DNA of 64,000 bases from Comamonadaceae bacterium (GCA_015999985.1 JAECRA010000015.1:1-64000), one strand, 5' to 3'. Positions 27,883 through 38,205 are shown, counted from the stretch's first letter. Notes: a model not told the origin generated them from the sequence alone. A program made the numbers and translations.

Positions 27883-28065
27883 ATGAGCGACGACAAGAGT
27901 AAGACCGGGCACGATCGTAAGCTTATTCACTTGAGCGAACCCTACGAAATCCGAGACTGGACTTCCAGTCTCGGTGTGACGGAGGACGAACTGTGGCACG
28001 CCGTGGCACCGGTGGATAATTCAGCCGACAAGGTGCGTGAGCATCTGAAGTCGGCCCGGGCTTAG
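27883..28065 (+). CDS. DUF3606 domain protein
   Basis: A 60-residue acidic protein starting MSDDKSKTG with a GGAGG site 5-7 nt upstream. The core IHLSEPYEIRDWTSSLGVTE defines the DUF3606 family, a small helical domain of unknown role. It ends 9 bp before ku, so it is almost surely co-transcribed with ku and ligD. The frame open to 27772 lacks a ribosome site at its start and is not used. Confidence 0.85.
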   Translation: MSDDKSKTGHDRKLIHLSEPYEIRDWTSSLGVTEDELWHAVAPVDNSADKVREHLKSARA

Positions 28066-28074
28066 GGGAACGTC

Positions 28075-29085
28075 ATGGCGGACGACGGGCAAGCCCCCAC
28101 ATCTACACGGACCATGTGGAAGGGGGCCATCAGCTTTGGCTTGGTCCATATTCCCGTCGGACTATATTCTGCAACGGTCAGCTCTGGTATTGATTTTGAC
28201 TGGCTGGACAAGCGCTCCATGGAGCCTGTGGGCTACAAGCGTATCAATAAAGTTTCTGGCAAGGAAATCGCCACGGCCGACATCGTCAAGGGGGTGGAGT
28301 ACGAGGACGGCAAGTATGTCGTTCTTTCACCCGAAGAGATCGCTTCTGCATTTCCCAAGACAACGCAGACGATTGAAATCGAAGCGTTTCTCGATGCTGA
28401 CGAGATTCCGTTTGTCTATCTGGAACGCCCTTACTACACCGCACCGCTGAAGCGCGGTGAAAAGGTGTACGCGCTGCTGCGCGAGGCGCTACGTAAAAGC
28501 AATAAGGTCGGTGTAGCCAAGGTGGTCATTCAGACCAAGCAGCACCTTGCAGTCCTTATTCCATGCGGGCGCGCGCTCATTCTCAACCTATTGCGCTGGG
28601 GCGGCGAGATTCGCTCGTTCGAGCAGTTGAACTTGCCTCCCGTCGACTCCAAGGCAGCGGGTATCAAAGACGCAGAGTTGACCATGGCGATGCAACTCAT
28701 AGAAGACATGACCCAGAAATGGGATGCAGATAATTTCCGCAACTCCTTCGCTGATGAGATTCACAAGCTCATAGAAACCAAAGCGGAAGCTGGCGACATT
28801 GCTAACGTGGTGAAGGTTGAGAGCGAAGCTGATGCGCCTGCCAGCGCGGAAGTTCTGGACCTGACCTCTTTGCTTAAGCGCAGCCTCGCTGGCGGGACCA
28901 AAAAGCAGGCTTCGTCGCCTACCGGAAAGTCTGCTTCAGTTACCGAATTACCTTCCGCGAAGCGTTCACCTGCGAAGACGGTGGCCGCCAAGAAAGCCCC
29001 CAAGAAAAAGTCTCCCGCTAGCAAGGCTTCCGCGTCTGCCAAGACATCATCAAGCGCCAAGCCAAGTGGGCGCCGCGCGGCCTGA
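28075..29085 (+). CDS. ku: Ku protein, non-homologous end joining
   Basis: A 336-residue bacterial Ku, at the long end for the family. The Ku core begins at MWKGAISFGLVHIPV and runs to about residue 255; the tail from about 275 is rich in Lys, Ala and Ser, as in Ku proteins that bind DNA and recruit LigD through a basic C-terminus. It forms a ring-shaped homodimer on DNA ends. ligD follows 23 bp downstream. Confidence 0.97.
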   Translation: MADDGQAPTSTRTMWKGAISFGLVHIPVGLYSATVSSGIDFDWLDKRSMEPVGYKRINKVSGKEIATADIVKGVEYEDGKYVVLSPEEIASAFPKTTQTIEIEAFLDADEIPFVYLERPYYTAPLKRGEKVYALLREALRKSNKVGVAKVVIQTKQHLAVLIPCGRALILNLLRWGGEIRSFEQLNLPPVDSKAAGIKDAELTMAMQLIEDMTQKWDADNFRNSFADEIHKLIETKAEAGDIANVVKVESEADAPASAEVLDLTSLLKRSLAGGTKKQASSPTGKSASVTELPSAKRSPAKTVAAKKAPKKKSPASKASASAKTSSSAKPSGRRAA

Positions 29086-29108
29086 TGAGACGATAGCGGA
29101 AATGAGGC

Positions 29109-31637
29109 ATGGCTGACGCTCTCGAGCTTTACAAGAAAAAGCGGAATTTCGCCAAGACTCCAGAACCTGCCGAAGGCGGGGCGCCTGGTGTCGACGCCCT
29201 GCAGTTCGTCATTCAAAAGCATTGGGCCAGCCGCCTGCATTACGATTTGCGCCTGGAGCTGGACGGCACCATGAAGAGTTGGGCCGTTCCCAAGGGCCCG
29301 AGTTTCGACCCCGCAGACAAACGCATGGCGGTGCAGGTAGAAGACCATCCCATTTCGTACAACAACTTCGAGGGACAGATTCCGCCGGGGCAATACGGTT
29401 CAGGAAAAGTCATTGTCTGGGACAGCGGTTATTGGGAGCCCATAGGTGATGCTGCCGAAGGGTACCGTCAGGGAAAACTCAAGTTCGCGCTCCATGGCCA
29501 CAAACTCAAAGGACGCTGGACGCTTGTGCGCATGCATGGACGTGCGGAAGATAAGCAACCGCCCTGGCTCTTGATCAAGGAACACGACGAGTTCGAACGT
29601 CCGGCGGCACAGTTCAATGTGGTCGAAGAAATGCCTGACAGCGTGACCGCGTTGCCACCCCTGTCAGTTCCCAAGGCCACGCCCTTGGTCGCTCGTGCAT
29701 CGTTGGACCGCGCCGCCAGAGATCAGGGGAGGGCCGCCAAGGCAGCACTGCCAGAAAGTCTGGCCCCGCAACTGGCCACCCTTGTAGACGGTCCACCAGC
29801 TGACACTTCGGACTGGCTGTGGGAACTCAAATTCGACGGTTACCGGCTTGTGGCCCGCATCGAGCGCGGCACGATAAAACTATTCACTCGAAACGGCAAT
29901 GATTGGACAGCCAAGATGCCGGAATTGGCCAAGGCGGTAAAGCGCTTGCCGTTGAAGTCAGGTTGGCTGGATGGTGAAGTGCTCATGCTTGACGCACAAG
30001 GCATCCCGGACTTTCAGTCTTTGCAGAACGCATTCGACGGCAGCACGACCAAAGACCTTGTGTATTACCTGTTTGACATGCCGTATGCCGATGGTCGTGA
30101 CCTGCGCAAGCTGACGGTGGTTGAAAGGCGAGAACTGTTGCGTGAGGTAGTTGAAAAATCACCTACCGACCGCGTACGGTTCAGCGAAGCGTTCGAAGCG
30201 CGGCCCGGAGACCTGGTGGCGTCCGCATGCAAGCTGGGCTTTGAGGGTGTGATCGGTAAGCGCAAGACTGCGCCGTATGCATCGCGCCGAAGTGCTGACT
30301 GGATTAAGCTGAAATGCAGCCATCGGCAAGAATTTGTCATTGGTGGCTTCACCGACCCGCAGGGCTCGCGAACGGGTATTGGCTCGCTTCTGCTGGGTGT
30401 GCATGCCGATGACGGATCTTTGCAATATGCAGGCAACGTAGGGACAGGGTTCAATGAACGGAGTCTGAAGGAGCTGCGCGAGAAGCTGGGGGCACTGGTG
30501 ACGGACAAGAACCCATTCGCGGGCCATGGGTCTGTCAATCTTCGCGCAACTGGCAGAAAAGCACACTGGGTTCAGCCCAAGCTGGTGGCAGAGGTGTCTT
30601 TCGCTGAGTGGACCAAGGAAAACCGTGTCCGTCATTCGGTATTTCACGGCTTGCGAGATGACAAGTCTCCCAAAGTCATTACCCGTGAAAAAGCTCAACA
30701 CCTGGCGAAGGCAGATATGAAGAAGTCTGAAGAGAAGGGCGCATCACTTCCAACGTCGTTGCGTGTGTCGAACCCCGAGCGCGTCATAGACCCATCGACA
30801 GGAATCACCAAAATCGATTTGGTGCGCTATTACGCCAAAGTTGCACCTCTGATGATGGAGCACCTCAAAGCGCGGCCGGTGTCCCTCGTTCGTGCTCCCG
30901 ACGGCGTCAAAGGCGAGCTTTTCTTTCAAAAGCACCTGGACAAGGGCCACATGCTCGGTATTGAGCAATTGGATACCGATCTCTCCCCCGAACACCCCGC
31001 CATGTTGGAAGTGGCTCGTCCAGAAGGTCTGCTGTCCGCGGCGCAGATGAACGTTATCGAATTCCACACATGGAATGCCAGGAAGGACAAGATCGGCCGC
31101 CCTGACCGGATGACCTTGGATCTAGATCCAGGCGAGGGCGTGGAGTGGGCGCAAGTGCAGGAATCGGCCCAACTGGTTGCCGTGCTGCTCAAGGAACTGG
31201 GCTTGCCTGCATTCCTCAAGACCAGCGGAGGCAAGGGGCTGCACGTGGTGGTGCCCATCAAGCGCTTGCACGACTGGGACACGGTCAAAGGCTTTTCACA
31301 GGCTGCAGTCCAGCATCTGGCGCACACCATTCCGCACCTTTTTGTGGCCAAGAGCGGGCCGCGAAATCGTGTTGGAAAGATTTTCGTGGACTATCTTCGT
31401 AACGGTTGGGGTGCCACCACGGTGAGTGCCTGGTCAGCGCGCGCCCGTGCGGGCATGGGGATTTCTGTGCCAGTGAAGTGGACCGAGCTCGGCAAGCTCA
31501 CCGGCGGAGCGCACTGGAACATTGAAACAGTGGACGAGAGGCTGCGTCAAGGAAACGCCCCTTGGGATGGCTACGACAAGGCAGCGATATCGATTTCTTC
31601 GGCCATGAAACGTCTCGGGTACACAAACAAGCCCTGA
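29109..31637 (+). CDS. ligD: ATP-dependent DNA ligase D (PE-Lig-Pol)
   Basis: An 842-residue three-domain enzyme. Order: 3'-phosphoesterase (about 20-170, HWASRLHYDLRLELDG), ATP-dependent ligase (about 205-510, catalytic Lys241 in ELKFDGYR), primase-polymerase (about 545-835, metal site LDLDPGEG). This is the Pseudomonas-like order, not the Mycobacterium order. With Ku it repairs blunt or nonhomologous double-strand breaks. Confidence 0.97.
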   Translation: MADALELYKKKRNFAKTPEPAEGGAPGVDALQFVIQKHWASRLHYDLRLELDGTMKSWAVPKGPSFDPADKRMAVQVEDHPISYNNFEGQIPPGQYGSGKVIVWDSGYWEPIGDAAEGYRQGKLKFALHGHKLKGRWTLVRMHGRAEDKQPPWLLIKEHDEFERPAAQFNVVEEMPDSVTALPPLSVPKATPLVARASLDRAARDQGRAAKAALPESLAPQLATLVDGPPADTSDWLWELKFDGYRLVARIERGTIKLFTRNGNDWTAKMPELAKAVKRLPLKSGWLDGEVLMLDAQGIPDFQSLQNAFDGSTTKDLVYYLFDMPYADGRDLRKLTVVERRELLREVVEKSPTDRVRFSEAFEARPGDLVASACKLGFEGVIGKRKTAPYASRRSADWIKLKCSHRQEFVIGGFTDPQGSRTGIGSLLLGVHADDGSLQYAGNVGTGFNERSLKELREKLGALVTDKNPFAGHGSVNLRATGRKAHWVQPKLVAEVSFAEWTKENRVRHSVFHGLRDDKSPKVITREKAQHLAKADMKKSEEKGASLPTSLRVSNPERVIDPSTGITKIDLVRYYAKVAPLMMEHLKARPVSLVRAPDGVKGELFFQKHLDKGHMLGIEQLDTDLSPEHPAMLEVARPEGLLSAAQMNVIEFHTWNARKDKIGRPDRMTLDLDPGEGVEWAQVQESAQLVAVLLKELGLPAFLKTSGGKGLHVVVPIKRLHDWDTVKGFSQAAVQHLAHTIPHLFVAKSGPRNRVGKIFVDYLRNGWGATTVSAWSARARAGMGISVPVKWTELGKLTGGAHWNIETVDERLRQGNAPWDGYDKAAISISSAMKRLGYTNKP

Positions 31638-31762
31638 CAGCGAACATCTGCGCCTCGAAGAAGCTGTCCAACGCGACTCAAAGCCTAAGAAAAGTCACTG
31701 AAAAAGCTACCACACCCTTAACGTTGGACACGACCCTGGTCGTTAGGTCTGACGCTAGATGG

Positions 31763-31778
31763 CTGTTTAAATATTCAG
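31763..31778. promoter_or_regulatory. LexA-like box
   Basis: CTGTTTAAATATTCAG fits CTG-N10-CAG with an AT-rich centre and is followed by TA, close to the SOS consensus. The motif overlaps the gap before a TATTAT (31779-31784) only six bases ahead of the next ATG, which would place the promoter under LexA control. The match is by eye. Confidence 0.5.
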
Positions 31779-31790
31779 TATTATCCGCCC

Positions 31791-32072
31791 ATGACCCTCG
31801 ATCAAATTGCCATAGCCATCTTCGGCACAATTGCAGCGTGGCTATCACAAAGCCGGGATGATTCCGCTCGCCGATGGGCTCCTGTGATGGGGATGATCGG
31901 CCAACCGTTTTGGTTTTACGCGGCTTGGGTGGCTGATCAATGGGGCATCTTGGCCGTGAGTGTTTTGTACACGCTGGCGTGGATGCGAGGACTTTGGGTC
32001 CATTGGATTGCCCCCAAACCCGCGCTACGAGGAATGGGGACGCTGGAGTTTCCGCCGCAGAGCATTCGGTAA
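31791..32072 (+). CDS. small membrane protein of unknown function
   Basis: A 93-residue protein with two or three hydrophobic segments (residues 5-18, 36-52, 54-72), rich in Trp and Ala. I do not recognise a named family. No ribosome-binding site precedes the ATG, and a possible -10 lies only 6 nt upstream, so a leaderless transcript is likely if the promoter is real. A LexA-like box covers that promoter. It is convergent with the Bug gene at 32181. Confidence 0.7.
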   Translation: MTLDQIAIAIFGTIAAWLSQSRDDSARRWAPVMGMIGQPFWFYAAWVADQWGILAVSVLYTLAWMRGLWVHWIAPKPALRGMGTLEFPPQSIR

Positions 32073-32180
32073 GCCGATCAGTCTGAAAAGGGCGCTCGGT
32101 CAGCAGGTCAGGCTGCCAAAGAGCACCAGCGCAGTAGTAGCTACTCTGGGACCTTCCCCCTCTTTTTCCGTCAGTTGCCC

Positions 32181-33164
32181 TTATTCAGCCTTGATACCGG
32201 CCTGTTTGATTACCTTGGCCCACTTTTCGACTTCGACCTTTTGGTAAGCCGCAAGTTGGGTAGGCGTCATTGAAGATGGCTCCATTCCAAAGCCTTTCAG
32301 TCTCGTTTGGATCTCTGGCAGAGCCAGGACTTTCATGACCTCGGCATGCAGGCGATCGATGATGGGCTGAGGCGTGCCCGCAGGTACAAACATGGCTTGC
32401 CAAGACACCATGTCGAAGCCCTTCTGGCCACTTTCGCTGATAGTGGGCACGTCAGGAAAGCCCGGTACCCTCTGGCTGCCAGTGATGGCGATGGGGCGCA
32501 AGCGTCCGCTTTGGATGTGGGGTCCCACGACCAGGCTGGTGTCGAACATCATGTCTATCTGCCCGCCCACCAAGTCCTGCACGGCTGGACCGGAACCTTT
32601 GTAAGGTGCATGGGTGAACTTCACGCCCGACTGGCTGGCCAGAAGCTCCAGAGCCATATGCGGGGAGGTGCCGATGCCGGGAGAGCCCGAGGTCAAGCCG
32701 CCATTCTTGGCTCGGCTGGCCTTCAGCACGTCGTCAAGCGTACGCAGTGGGCCGGACGCAGGCACCACCAACAGCAGAGGGCTCACACCCAGCATCGCGA
32801 CTGGGGAAAACGACTTGACCATGTCGTAGCCGATGGGCGTGCTGTAGAGGCTTCCATTGATAGAGTGCGAACTGATCGTGCCACCGAGGAGGGTGTAGCC
32901 GTCCGCAGGCGCGCGGGAAGCGATGGCCGAGCCCACGCTACCGCCAGCGCCACCCTTGTTGTCAATGACGACCGGCGTGGCCAATGCATTCGACAGGGGC
33001 TGTGCGATCAAACGTGCAAGCGTGTCGGTATTCCCCCCAGGAGGAAAAGGTACAAGGTAGGTGATAGCCTTGCCTGTGGGCCAAGCGCCTTGCGCGAAGG
33101 CGGTCGGACCGGTGCCAGCGACCAGGCTGGCCGCGAGTGCTTGAAGTGCGGTTCTGCGTTGCAT
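32181..33164 (-). CDS. tripartite tricarboxylate transporter substrate-binding protein (Bug family)
   Basis: A 327-residue periplasmic protein. The signal peptide ends about residue 25 (FAQG). The Bug signature ITYLVPFPPGGNTDTLARL follows. An AAGGAG site precedes the ATG. It follows garD by 33 bp in the hexarate operon, so a sugar diacid such as glucarate or galactarate is the likely ligand. No TctA or TctB membrane subunits are seen nearby; Bug proteins are often orphans. Confidence 0.9.
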   Translation of the reverse strand: MQRRTALQALAASLVAGTGPTAFAQGAWPTGKAITYLVPFPPGGNTDTLARLIAQPLSNALATPVVIDNKGGAGGSVGSAIASRAPADGYTLLGGTISSHSINGSLYSTPIGYDMVKSFSPVAMLGVSPLLLVVPASGPLRTLDDVLKASRAKNGGLTSGSPGIGTSPHMALELLASQSGVKFTHAPYKGSGPAVQDLVGGQIDMMFDTSLVVGPHIQSGRLRPIAITGSQRVPGFPDVPTISESGQKGFDMVSWQAMFVPAGTPQPIIDRLHAEVMKVLALPEIQTRLKGFGMEPSSMTPTQLAAYQKVEVEKWAKVIKQAGIKAE

Positions 33165-33197
33165 GTCATGTCTCCTTGTTGGTCGTTTGAAATCAGT

Positions 33198-34754
33198 TCA
33201 GGTCACAGGTGCGGGGTTGAAGAGCACCAGTGCATTGGCAAGCTTCCATTGCTCGGCCCAGGTCTTGCGGCGGCCGCTTGCCACGTCGAGCATCATCTGG
33301 AAAAGCTCCCAGCCTGTCTCCTCGATCGTGGCCTCGCCATCAGCGATGCGGCCCGCGTTCAGATCCATCAGGTCGTGCCAGCGCCGCGCCAGTTCGGTGC
33401 GGGTGGCGACCTTGATCACCGGTACTTCAGCCAAGCCGTAAGGCGTGCCTCGTCCGGTGGTAAATACATGCAAATTCATGCCGGCGGCCAATTGAAGGGT
33501 GCCGCAGATGAAGTCGCTTGCCGGCGTGGCGGCGTAGAGCAGCCCCCGCTGGGTGGCTTTTTCGCCCGGACGCACCACGCCTGAGATGGCGGCAGTGCCC
33601 GACTTCACGATGGAGCCCATCGCCTTCTCCACGATATTGGAGAGGCCCCCCTTCTTGTTACCAGGGGTGGTGTTGGCGCTTCGGTCTACACGGCCTCGAT
33701 CCAGATAGGCGTCATACCATGCCATCTCTCTAATCATCGCTTGCGCCACCTCAGGGGTGCTCGCACGAGCGGTAAGCTGGTCAATGCCGTCCCGGACTTC
33801 CGTGACTTCGCTGAACATGACGGTGGCACCGGCTCGTACCAGCAGGTCCGTGCAGAAGCCGACCGCTGGGTTGGCGGTCACGCCACTGAAGGCGTCGCTT
33901 CCACCGCATTGCACGCCAACCACCAATTCACTGACGGGTACAGGCTCGCGGCGACGGGCGTTGAGACGGGCAAGGTGCACATCGGCCTGGCGCAGGATGG
34001 ATTCGACCATGGACATGAAGCCCACGTGCGTCTCATCTTGCAGGCAAACGACGTCAAGCGGGGTTTCTTCCTTTGTGCGTTCATCCACCAGCGGAATGCT
34101 TCCTGGGGGCAACAGGCGCTCGGGCTGCAGTTTTTCGCAGCCAAGGCTGACCACCATCACCTCGCCCCCGAAGTTAGGGTTCAGGCTGATGTTGCGCAGC
34201 GTGCGGATGGGAATCACCGCGTCCGGCGCGTCTATGGCTACTCCGCAGCCGTAGCTGTGCTCAAGCGCGACCACATCATCCACATGCGGATAGCGCGGCA
34301 GCAACTCTGCCTTGATTCGTTTGACCGCGAAGTCGGTGACGCCGGCTACGCATTGCACCGTCTGTGTGATGGCCAGGATGTTGCGTGTGCCGACTGACCC
34401 GTCAGCGTTGCGGAAACCCTCGAAGGTGTAGCCTTCCAGGGGCGCCATCGGAGGGGGCTTGACGGTGGCTATCGGCAAGCCTTCAAGTGACCGCGCCTCG
34501 GGCATTCGCAGCAAGCGCTCGTGGACCCAGGTGCCGGCCGCGATATCGGTGACTGCATAGCCAATCGGCACGCCGTAACGCAGCACAGCCTCACCGCTGG
34601 CGATCGATTGCAATGCGACTTTGTGCGCCTGTGGCACCTTGTCTATGAGCACGAGTCCGTCATCGAATGCCGTGCCAGCGGGCAGGCCCCCCTCATTGGC
34701 AACGATCGCGACGTTGTCGCGCGGGTCCATGACGATGCGAAGCGGTTTCATCAT
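33198..34754 (-). CDS. garD: galactarate dehydratase
   Basis: A 518-residue enzyme close to E. coli GarD (523). The SAF-like N-terminus (residues 8-95) is followed by the UxaA/GarD core: [29 protein letters not shown] and [12 protein letters not shown] are near-identical to GarD. It dehydrates D-galactarate to 5-keto-4-deoxy-D-glucarate and needs Fe2+. It starts 7 bp after the second glucarate-dehydratase-family gene. Confidence 0.95.
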   Translation of the reverse strand: MMKPLRIVMDPRDNVAIVANEGGLPAGTAFDDGLVLIDKVPQAHKVALQSIASGEAVLRYGVPIGYAVTDIAAGTWVHERLLRMPEARSLEGLPIATVKPPPMAPLEGYTFEGFRNADGSVGTRNILAITQTVQCVAGVTDFAVKRIKAELLPRYPHVDDVVALEHSYGCGVAIDAPDAVIPIRTLRNISLNPNFGGEVMVVSLGCEKLQPERLLPPGSIPLVDERTKEETPLDVVCLQDETHVGFMSMVESILRQADVHLARLNARRREPVPVSELVVGVQCGGSDAFSGVTANPAVGFCTDLLVRAGATVMFSEVTEVRDGIDQLTARASTPEVAQAMIREMAWYDAYLDRGRVDRSANTTPGNKKGGLSNIVEKAMGSIVKSGTAAISGVVRPGEKATQRGLLYAATPASDFICGTLQLAAGMNLHVFTTGRGTPYGLAEVPVIKVATRTELARRWHDLMDLNAGRIADGEATIEETGWELFQMMLDVASGRRKTWAEQWKLANALVLFNPAPVT

Positions 34755-34761
34755 GCAATGG

Positions 34762-36063
34762 TCAGTAGCGCGGCTGCACGCCAGTGAATGAGGGGTCGTA
34801 TTTTTTCATCTGACCCAGGTCGTCGCGCGCACGGATGCCGCATGAAAGATAGTTATCGTGCAGGCGTGCCAGAGCTTCCCGGTCCAAGGTCACGCCGAGG
34901 CCAGGGCCCGTGGGTACTCGCAGGCTGCCTTCATCGAAAGCAAGGCGCCCACCTTCGATTACCTCTTCGTCTTGCCAGGGGTAATGGGTATCGCAGGCAT
35001 AAGTGAGCAGCGGCACGCTCGCACACAGGTGCGTCATCGCCACCAGGCTCACACCCAGGTGCGAGTTGCTGTGCATCGACAGGCCCAGATCGAACGTGCT
35101 GCACAAGGTAGACAAGCGCTGCGTCGCGCGCAGGCCGCCCCAATAGTGGTGGTCGGAAAGCACAATCTTCACCGGACAGCCCATGTCGGCATTGCGGCGG
35201 AACTCGGCAAAGTCAGTCACCACCATGTTGGTGGCAAGCGGGACGTCGCTGGCGCGCGCTACTGCGGCCATGCCTTCCAGGCCAGGGGCGGGGTCTTCGT
35301 AATACTCAAGCACACCACGCAGCTTTTCAACAATGCGCAAGCTGGTCTCCACGGTCCAGTTGGCATTGGGGTCTATGCGAAGGGGAGTGCCGGGAAAAGC
35401 TTTCGCCAGTGCGAGCAGGTGCTCTGCCTCGTCATCCGGGGCGAGCGCACCGGCCTTGAGCTTGATGCTCTTGAAGCCGTAAGCGTCGATCATGCGTTGC
35501 GCCTGTGATACCAGTTGCGTGGAGGTCAAGGCTTCGCCCCAGGGGTCGGCCGGATATCCGGAAGAGGGGGGCGCGTCAATGTGCGTCGCGTACTTGTAGA
35601 AGAGATAGGCAGAGAAGGGCACGCGATCGCGCGCGGCGCCTCCGAGCAGGTCCACCACTGGTGCGTTGGCAAGTTGACCTTGCAGGTCCATCATCGCGAC
35701 CTCAAAGGCGCTCGTGACCTTGGCGACGGTTTTCGATACATGCGTGCCAGGCGCCAGCGACACGTGCGTACCCAAAAATTCCGACGCAGCCACAGCGGGC
35801 CTTACCAAGGCGGCAACACGGGCTTCCATGTCCGAGAGCGCCCAGGGCGAAAGCCCATCCAGGGCGGGGCTTGCCTTGGCCAGCGCCTCCAACATCGACA
35901 GATCGCCGTAGGTTTCGTTGATGCCGACCAGGCCAGAGGCTGTCTCGATTTCTATGATGGCTCGCAGCGCCCAGGGCTCATGGATGCCGGCTGCGTTAAG
36001 CAAGGGAGGGTCGCGGAACGCAATGGGCGTGACGCGGACGTGGCGGATGGCGTGGGAGGTCAT
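34762..36063 (-). CDS. glucarate dehydratase family protein (enolase superfamily)
   Basis: A 433-residue enolase-superfamily protein, a distant paralogue of gudD at 38294. KxK (SIKLKAG), the metal ligands [15 protein letters not shown] and NMVVTDF, and the catalytic His in SMHSNSHLG are all kept, so it should be active. The precise hexarate is unknown; D-glucarate, L-idarate or another diacid is likely. I used the ATG at 36063 with a GGTGGA site; a GTG four codons earlier is possible. It leads the minus operon with garD and the Bug gene. Confidence 0.9.
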   Translation of the reverse strand: MTSHAIRHVRVTPIAFRDPPLLNAAGIHEPWALRAIIEIETASGLVGINETYGDLSMLEALAKASPALDGLSPWALSDMEARVAALVRPAVAASEFLGTHVSLAPGTHVSKTVAKVTSAFEVAMMDLQGQLANAPVVDLLGGAARDRVPFSAYLFYKYATHIDAPPSSGYPADPWGEALTSTQLVSQAQRMIDAYGFKSIKLKAGALAPDDEAEHLLALAKAFPGTPLRIDPNANWTVETSLRIVEKLRGVLEYYEDPAPGLEGMAAVARASDVPLATNMVVTDFAEFRRNADMGCPVKIVLSDHHYWGGLRATQRLSTLCSTFDLGLSMHSNSHLGVSLVAMTHLCASVPLLTYACDTHYPWQDEEVIEGGRLAFDEGSLRVPTGPGLGVTLDREALARLHDNYLSCGIRARDDLGQMKKYDPSFTGVQPRY

Positions 36064-36257
36064 TCGGCAGTCCACCCCACGAAGCTGGTTGAGTCGGCGA
36101 CAACTGAAGCCGCCAGGCCAAGCCGATAGCTGACGCGCTCGGTATTCTGAGGTCGTAAAGTGCGAGGCTTATTAGAAGCACTGGTAGCGGTCATGTCTCG
36201 TCGGGTTGATGTCTTGAGGCCTTCGGGTAGGCTATTCAAGCGATTCTTTGTTGTCAG

Positions 36258-36268
36258 TTGTCAGACGA
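36258..36268. promoter_or_regulatory. FadR/GntR-type operator
   Basis: TTGTCAGACGA fits the FadR-subfamily consensus TNGTNNNACNA exactly. It lies in the divergent promoter between the minus hexarate operon (36063) and the GntR gene (36294). A second, looser site, AGTTGT-N10-ACAACT at 37196-37217, lies upstream of kdgD. Confidence 0.65.
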
Positions 36269-36293
36269 CTGTTAACGCGATTATCATCAGGGT

Positions 36294-37151
36294 ATGGCAA
36301 CTGTGTCAATGAACGAGACTCCGGATAATCCCGTATCCCCGCCGGGATCGGTGGCGGCGTCGACTGTGGGATCTATTCCTCTGGTGCCTCCGATGCGCAA
36401 ACGCTCGCGGGGCTTGGCGCACGCGGTGGTTGACGATATCGCTCGGCGCATCGATGCTGGCCTGTTGAAGGCTGGCGACAAGTTGCCCACCGAGGCCGAA
36501 TTCATGCAGGCCCACGGCGTAAGCCGCACCGTGGTGCGTGAGGCGCTGTCTCGCCTGCAGGCGGGTGGCCGCGTGGAGACCCATCACGGCATCGGTACTT
36601 TCGTGCTGGAGACCTCTGGGCCTGTGGTGGCTATACGTCTGGAACCTTCTGATCTGGCTAACGCCTCGGAAGTGCTGGCGGTGCTGGAGCTGCGCATCAG
36701 CCTGGAGACTGAGTCGGCTGGCCTGGCTGCGCAGCGCAGGAGCGATGCTCAATTGGCGGCCATGCGCAGCGCACTCGATGCGTTCGAGGCGGGCGTGGCC
36801 GGGCAGGGCGAGACTGTCTCGCACGACTTTCGCTTTCACCAATTGATAGCGCAGGCGACCGGAAATCGGCACTTTGCCGACATCATGGGTCATTTGGGGG
36901 CGGCACTGATTCCGCGCAGTCGGGTGAATTCTCCGCGTCTGGCGCAAGAAGATCCCTCGGTTTACCTGCGTCGCGTGAGCCGTGAGCACGAAGAGATTTA
37001 TGAGGCCGTTGCCCGGCGCGACCCTGATGCCGCCCGGGCGGCCATGCGTCTGCACTTGACGAACAGCCGCGAACGCCTGCGCCGTGCTCAGGCGGCGTTG
37101 GCTGCAAGCTCACTGGCTGGCGAGTCTGCGGCCCGTACGAGCGGCAGTTGA
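36294..37151 (+). CDS. FadR-subfamily GntR regulator
   Basis: A 285-residue regulator: a variable 38-residue N-terminus, a GntR winged helix (LPTEAEFMQAHGVSRTVVREALSRLQ), then an all-helical FCD domain (about 115-255) with the Asp/His metal-site residues typical of hexarate regulators. It sits between the two arms of the hexarate locus and is probably their repressor, autoregulated through the site at 36258. Confidence 0.93.
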   Translation: MATVSMNETPDNPVSPPGSVAASTVGSIPLVPPMRKRSRGLAHAVVDDIARRIDAGLLKAGDKLPTEAEFMQAHGVSRTVVREALSRLQAGGRVETHHGIGTFVLETSGPVVAIRLEPSDLANASEVLAVLELRISLETESAGLAAQRRSDAQLAAMRSALDAFEAGVAGQGETVSHDFRFHQLIAQATGNRHFADIMGHLGAALIPRSRVNSPRLAQEDPSVYLRRVSREHEEIYEAVARRDPDAARAAMRLHLTNSRERLRRAQAALAASSLAGESAARTSGS

Positions 37152-37293
37152 GTATGGTGCTCAGGGTTAATACGAGGGCGCGTCATTTTCATTTAAGTTG
37201 TACGATGACTAACAACTGATTGATCTTTATAGATAGCCAACTGGTCATGTCATTCAACTGGATCCCTACCAACCTCTACCTATTCTTCCGACC

Positions 37294-38205
37294 ATGAACC
37301 CACAAGAACTCAAGTCCATCATGGGCAGCGGCTTGCTGTCCTTCCCGCTCACAGATTTCGATGCTGCGGGTGATTTCGACCCCAAAGGCTATGCTAAGCG
37401 TCTCGAATGGCTTGCACCTTATGGCGCTACAGCTTTGTTTGCGGCGGGCGGCACGGGTGAATTTTTCTCACTCACGTCGAGCGAGTACCCCGGCATTATC
37501 AAAACTGCGGTGGATGTTTGCCGTGGCAAGGTGCCCATCATCGCGGGTGCGGGCGGTCCGACGCGCTTTGCCATTGAGTGCGCGCAAGCCGCTGAGCGGG
37601 CCGGAGCACACGGAGTGCTGCTGCTGCCTCACTATCTCACGGAAGCGGGGCAGGAAGGCATTGCCGCCCATGTGGAGGCCATCTGCAAGAGCGTGAAGTT
37701 TGGCGTCATCGTCTACAACCGCGCGCAAAGCCGCCTGTCCCCAGAGACCCTGGAAAAGCTGGCAGAGCGCAACCCGAACCTGGTGGGTTTCAAAGACGGC
37801 ATAGGCGACATCGAGCTCATGAGTGCCATCTACATGAGGATGGGTGAGCGGTTTGCTTATCTGGGAGGCTTGCCCACGGCAGAGGTTTATGCCGCGGCAT
37901 ACAAGGCCCTTGGCACGCCGGTGTATTCGTCTGCGGTGTTCAATTTCATCCCCAAAACGGCCATGCAGTTCTACGACGCCGTACGCACCGACGACATGGC
38001 CACGCAGCACCGTTTGCTACGCGATTTCTTCATGCCTTACCTCACCATCCGCAACAAGGGGCACGGCTATGCGGTGAGCATCGTCAAGGCCGGTGCGAAG
38101 ATTGTTGGCCATGACGCAGGCCCCGTTCGGCCGCCGCTCACGGATCTGAAACCCGACGAATACGCGGAACTCGAGAAGCTGATTGCGGCGCTCGGTCCGC
38201 AGTAG
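37294..38205 (+). CDS. kdgD: 5-dehydro-4-deoxyglucarate dehydratase
   Basis: A 303-residue class I aldolase-fold enzyme of the DHDPS family. The Schiff-base lysine is in VGFKDGIGD, the proton-shuttling tyrosine in VIVYNRAQ, and [10 protein letters not shown] forms the carboxylate-binding loop. It dehydrates and decarboxylates 5-keto-4-deoxyglucarate to 2,5-dioxopentanoate (alpha-ketoglutarate semialdehyde). The final dehydrogenase to 2-oxoglutarate is not in the window. Confidence 0.96.
   Translation: MNPQELKSIMGSGLLSFPLTDFDAAGDFDPKGYAKRLEWLAPYGATALFAAGGTGEFFSLTSSEYPGIIKTAVDVCRGKVPIIAGAGGPTRFAIECAQAAERAGAHGVLLLPHYLTEAGQEGIAAHVEAICKSVKFGVIVYNRAQSRLSPETLEKLAERNPNLVGFKDGIGDIELMSAIYMRMGERFAYLGGLPTAEVYAAAYKALGTPVYSSAVFNFIPKTAMQFYDAVRTDDMATQHRLLRDFFMPYLTIRNKGHGYAVSIVKAGAKIVGHDAGPVRPPLTDLKPDEYAELEKLIAALGPQ

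Noticed and set aside
32307-33584. 425-residue plus-strand ORF
   Set aside because: Antisense to the Bug and garD genes; composition is typical of a shadow frame.
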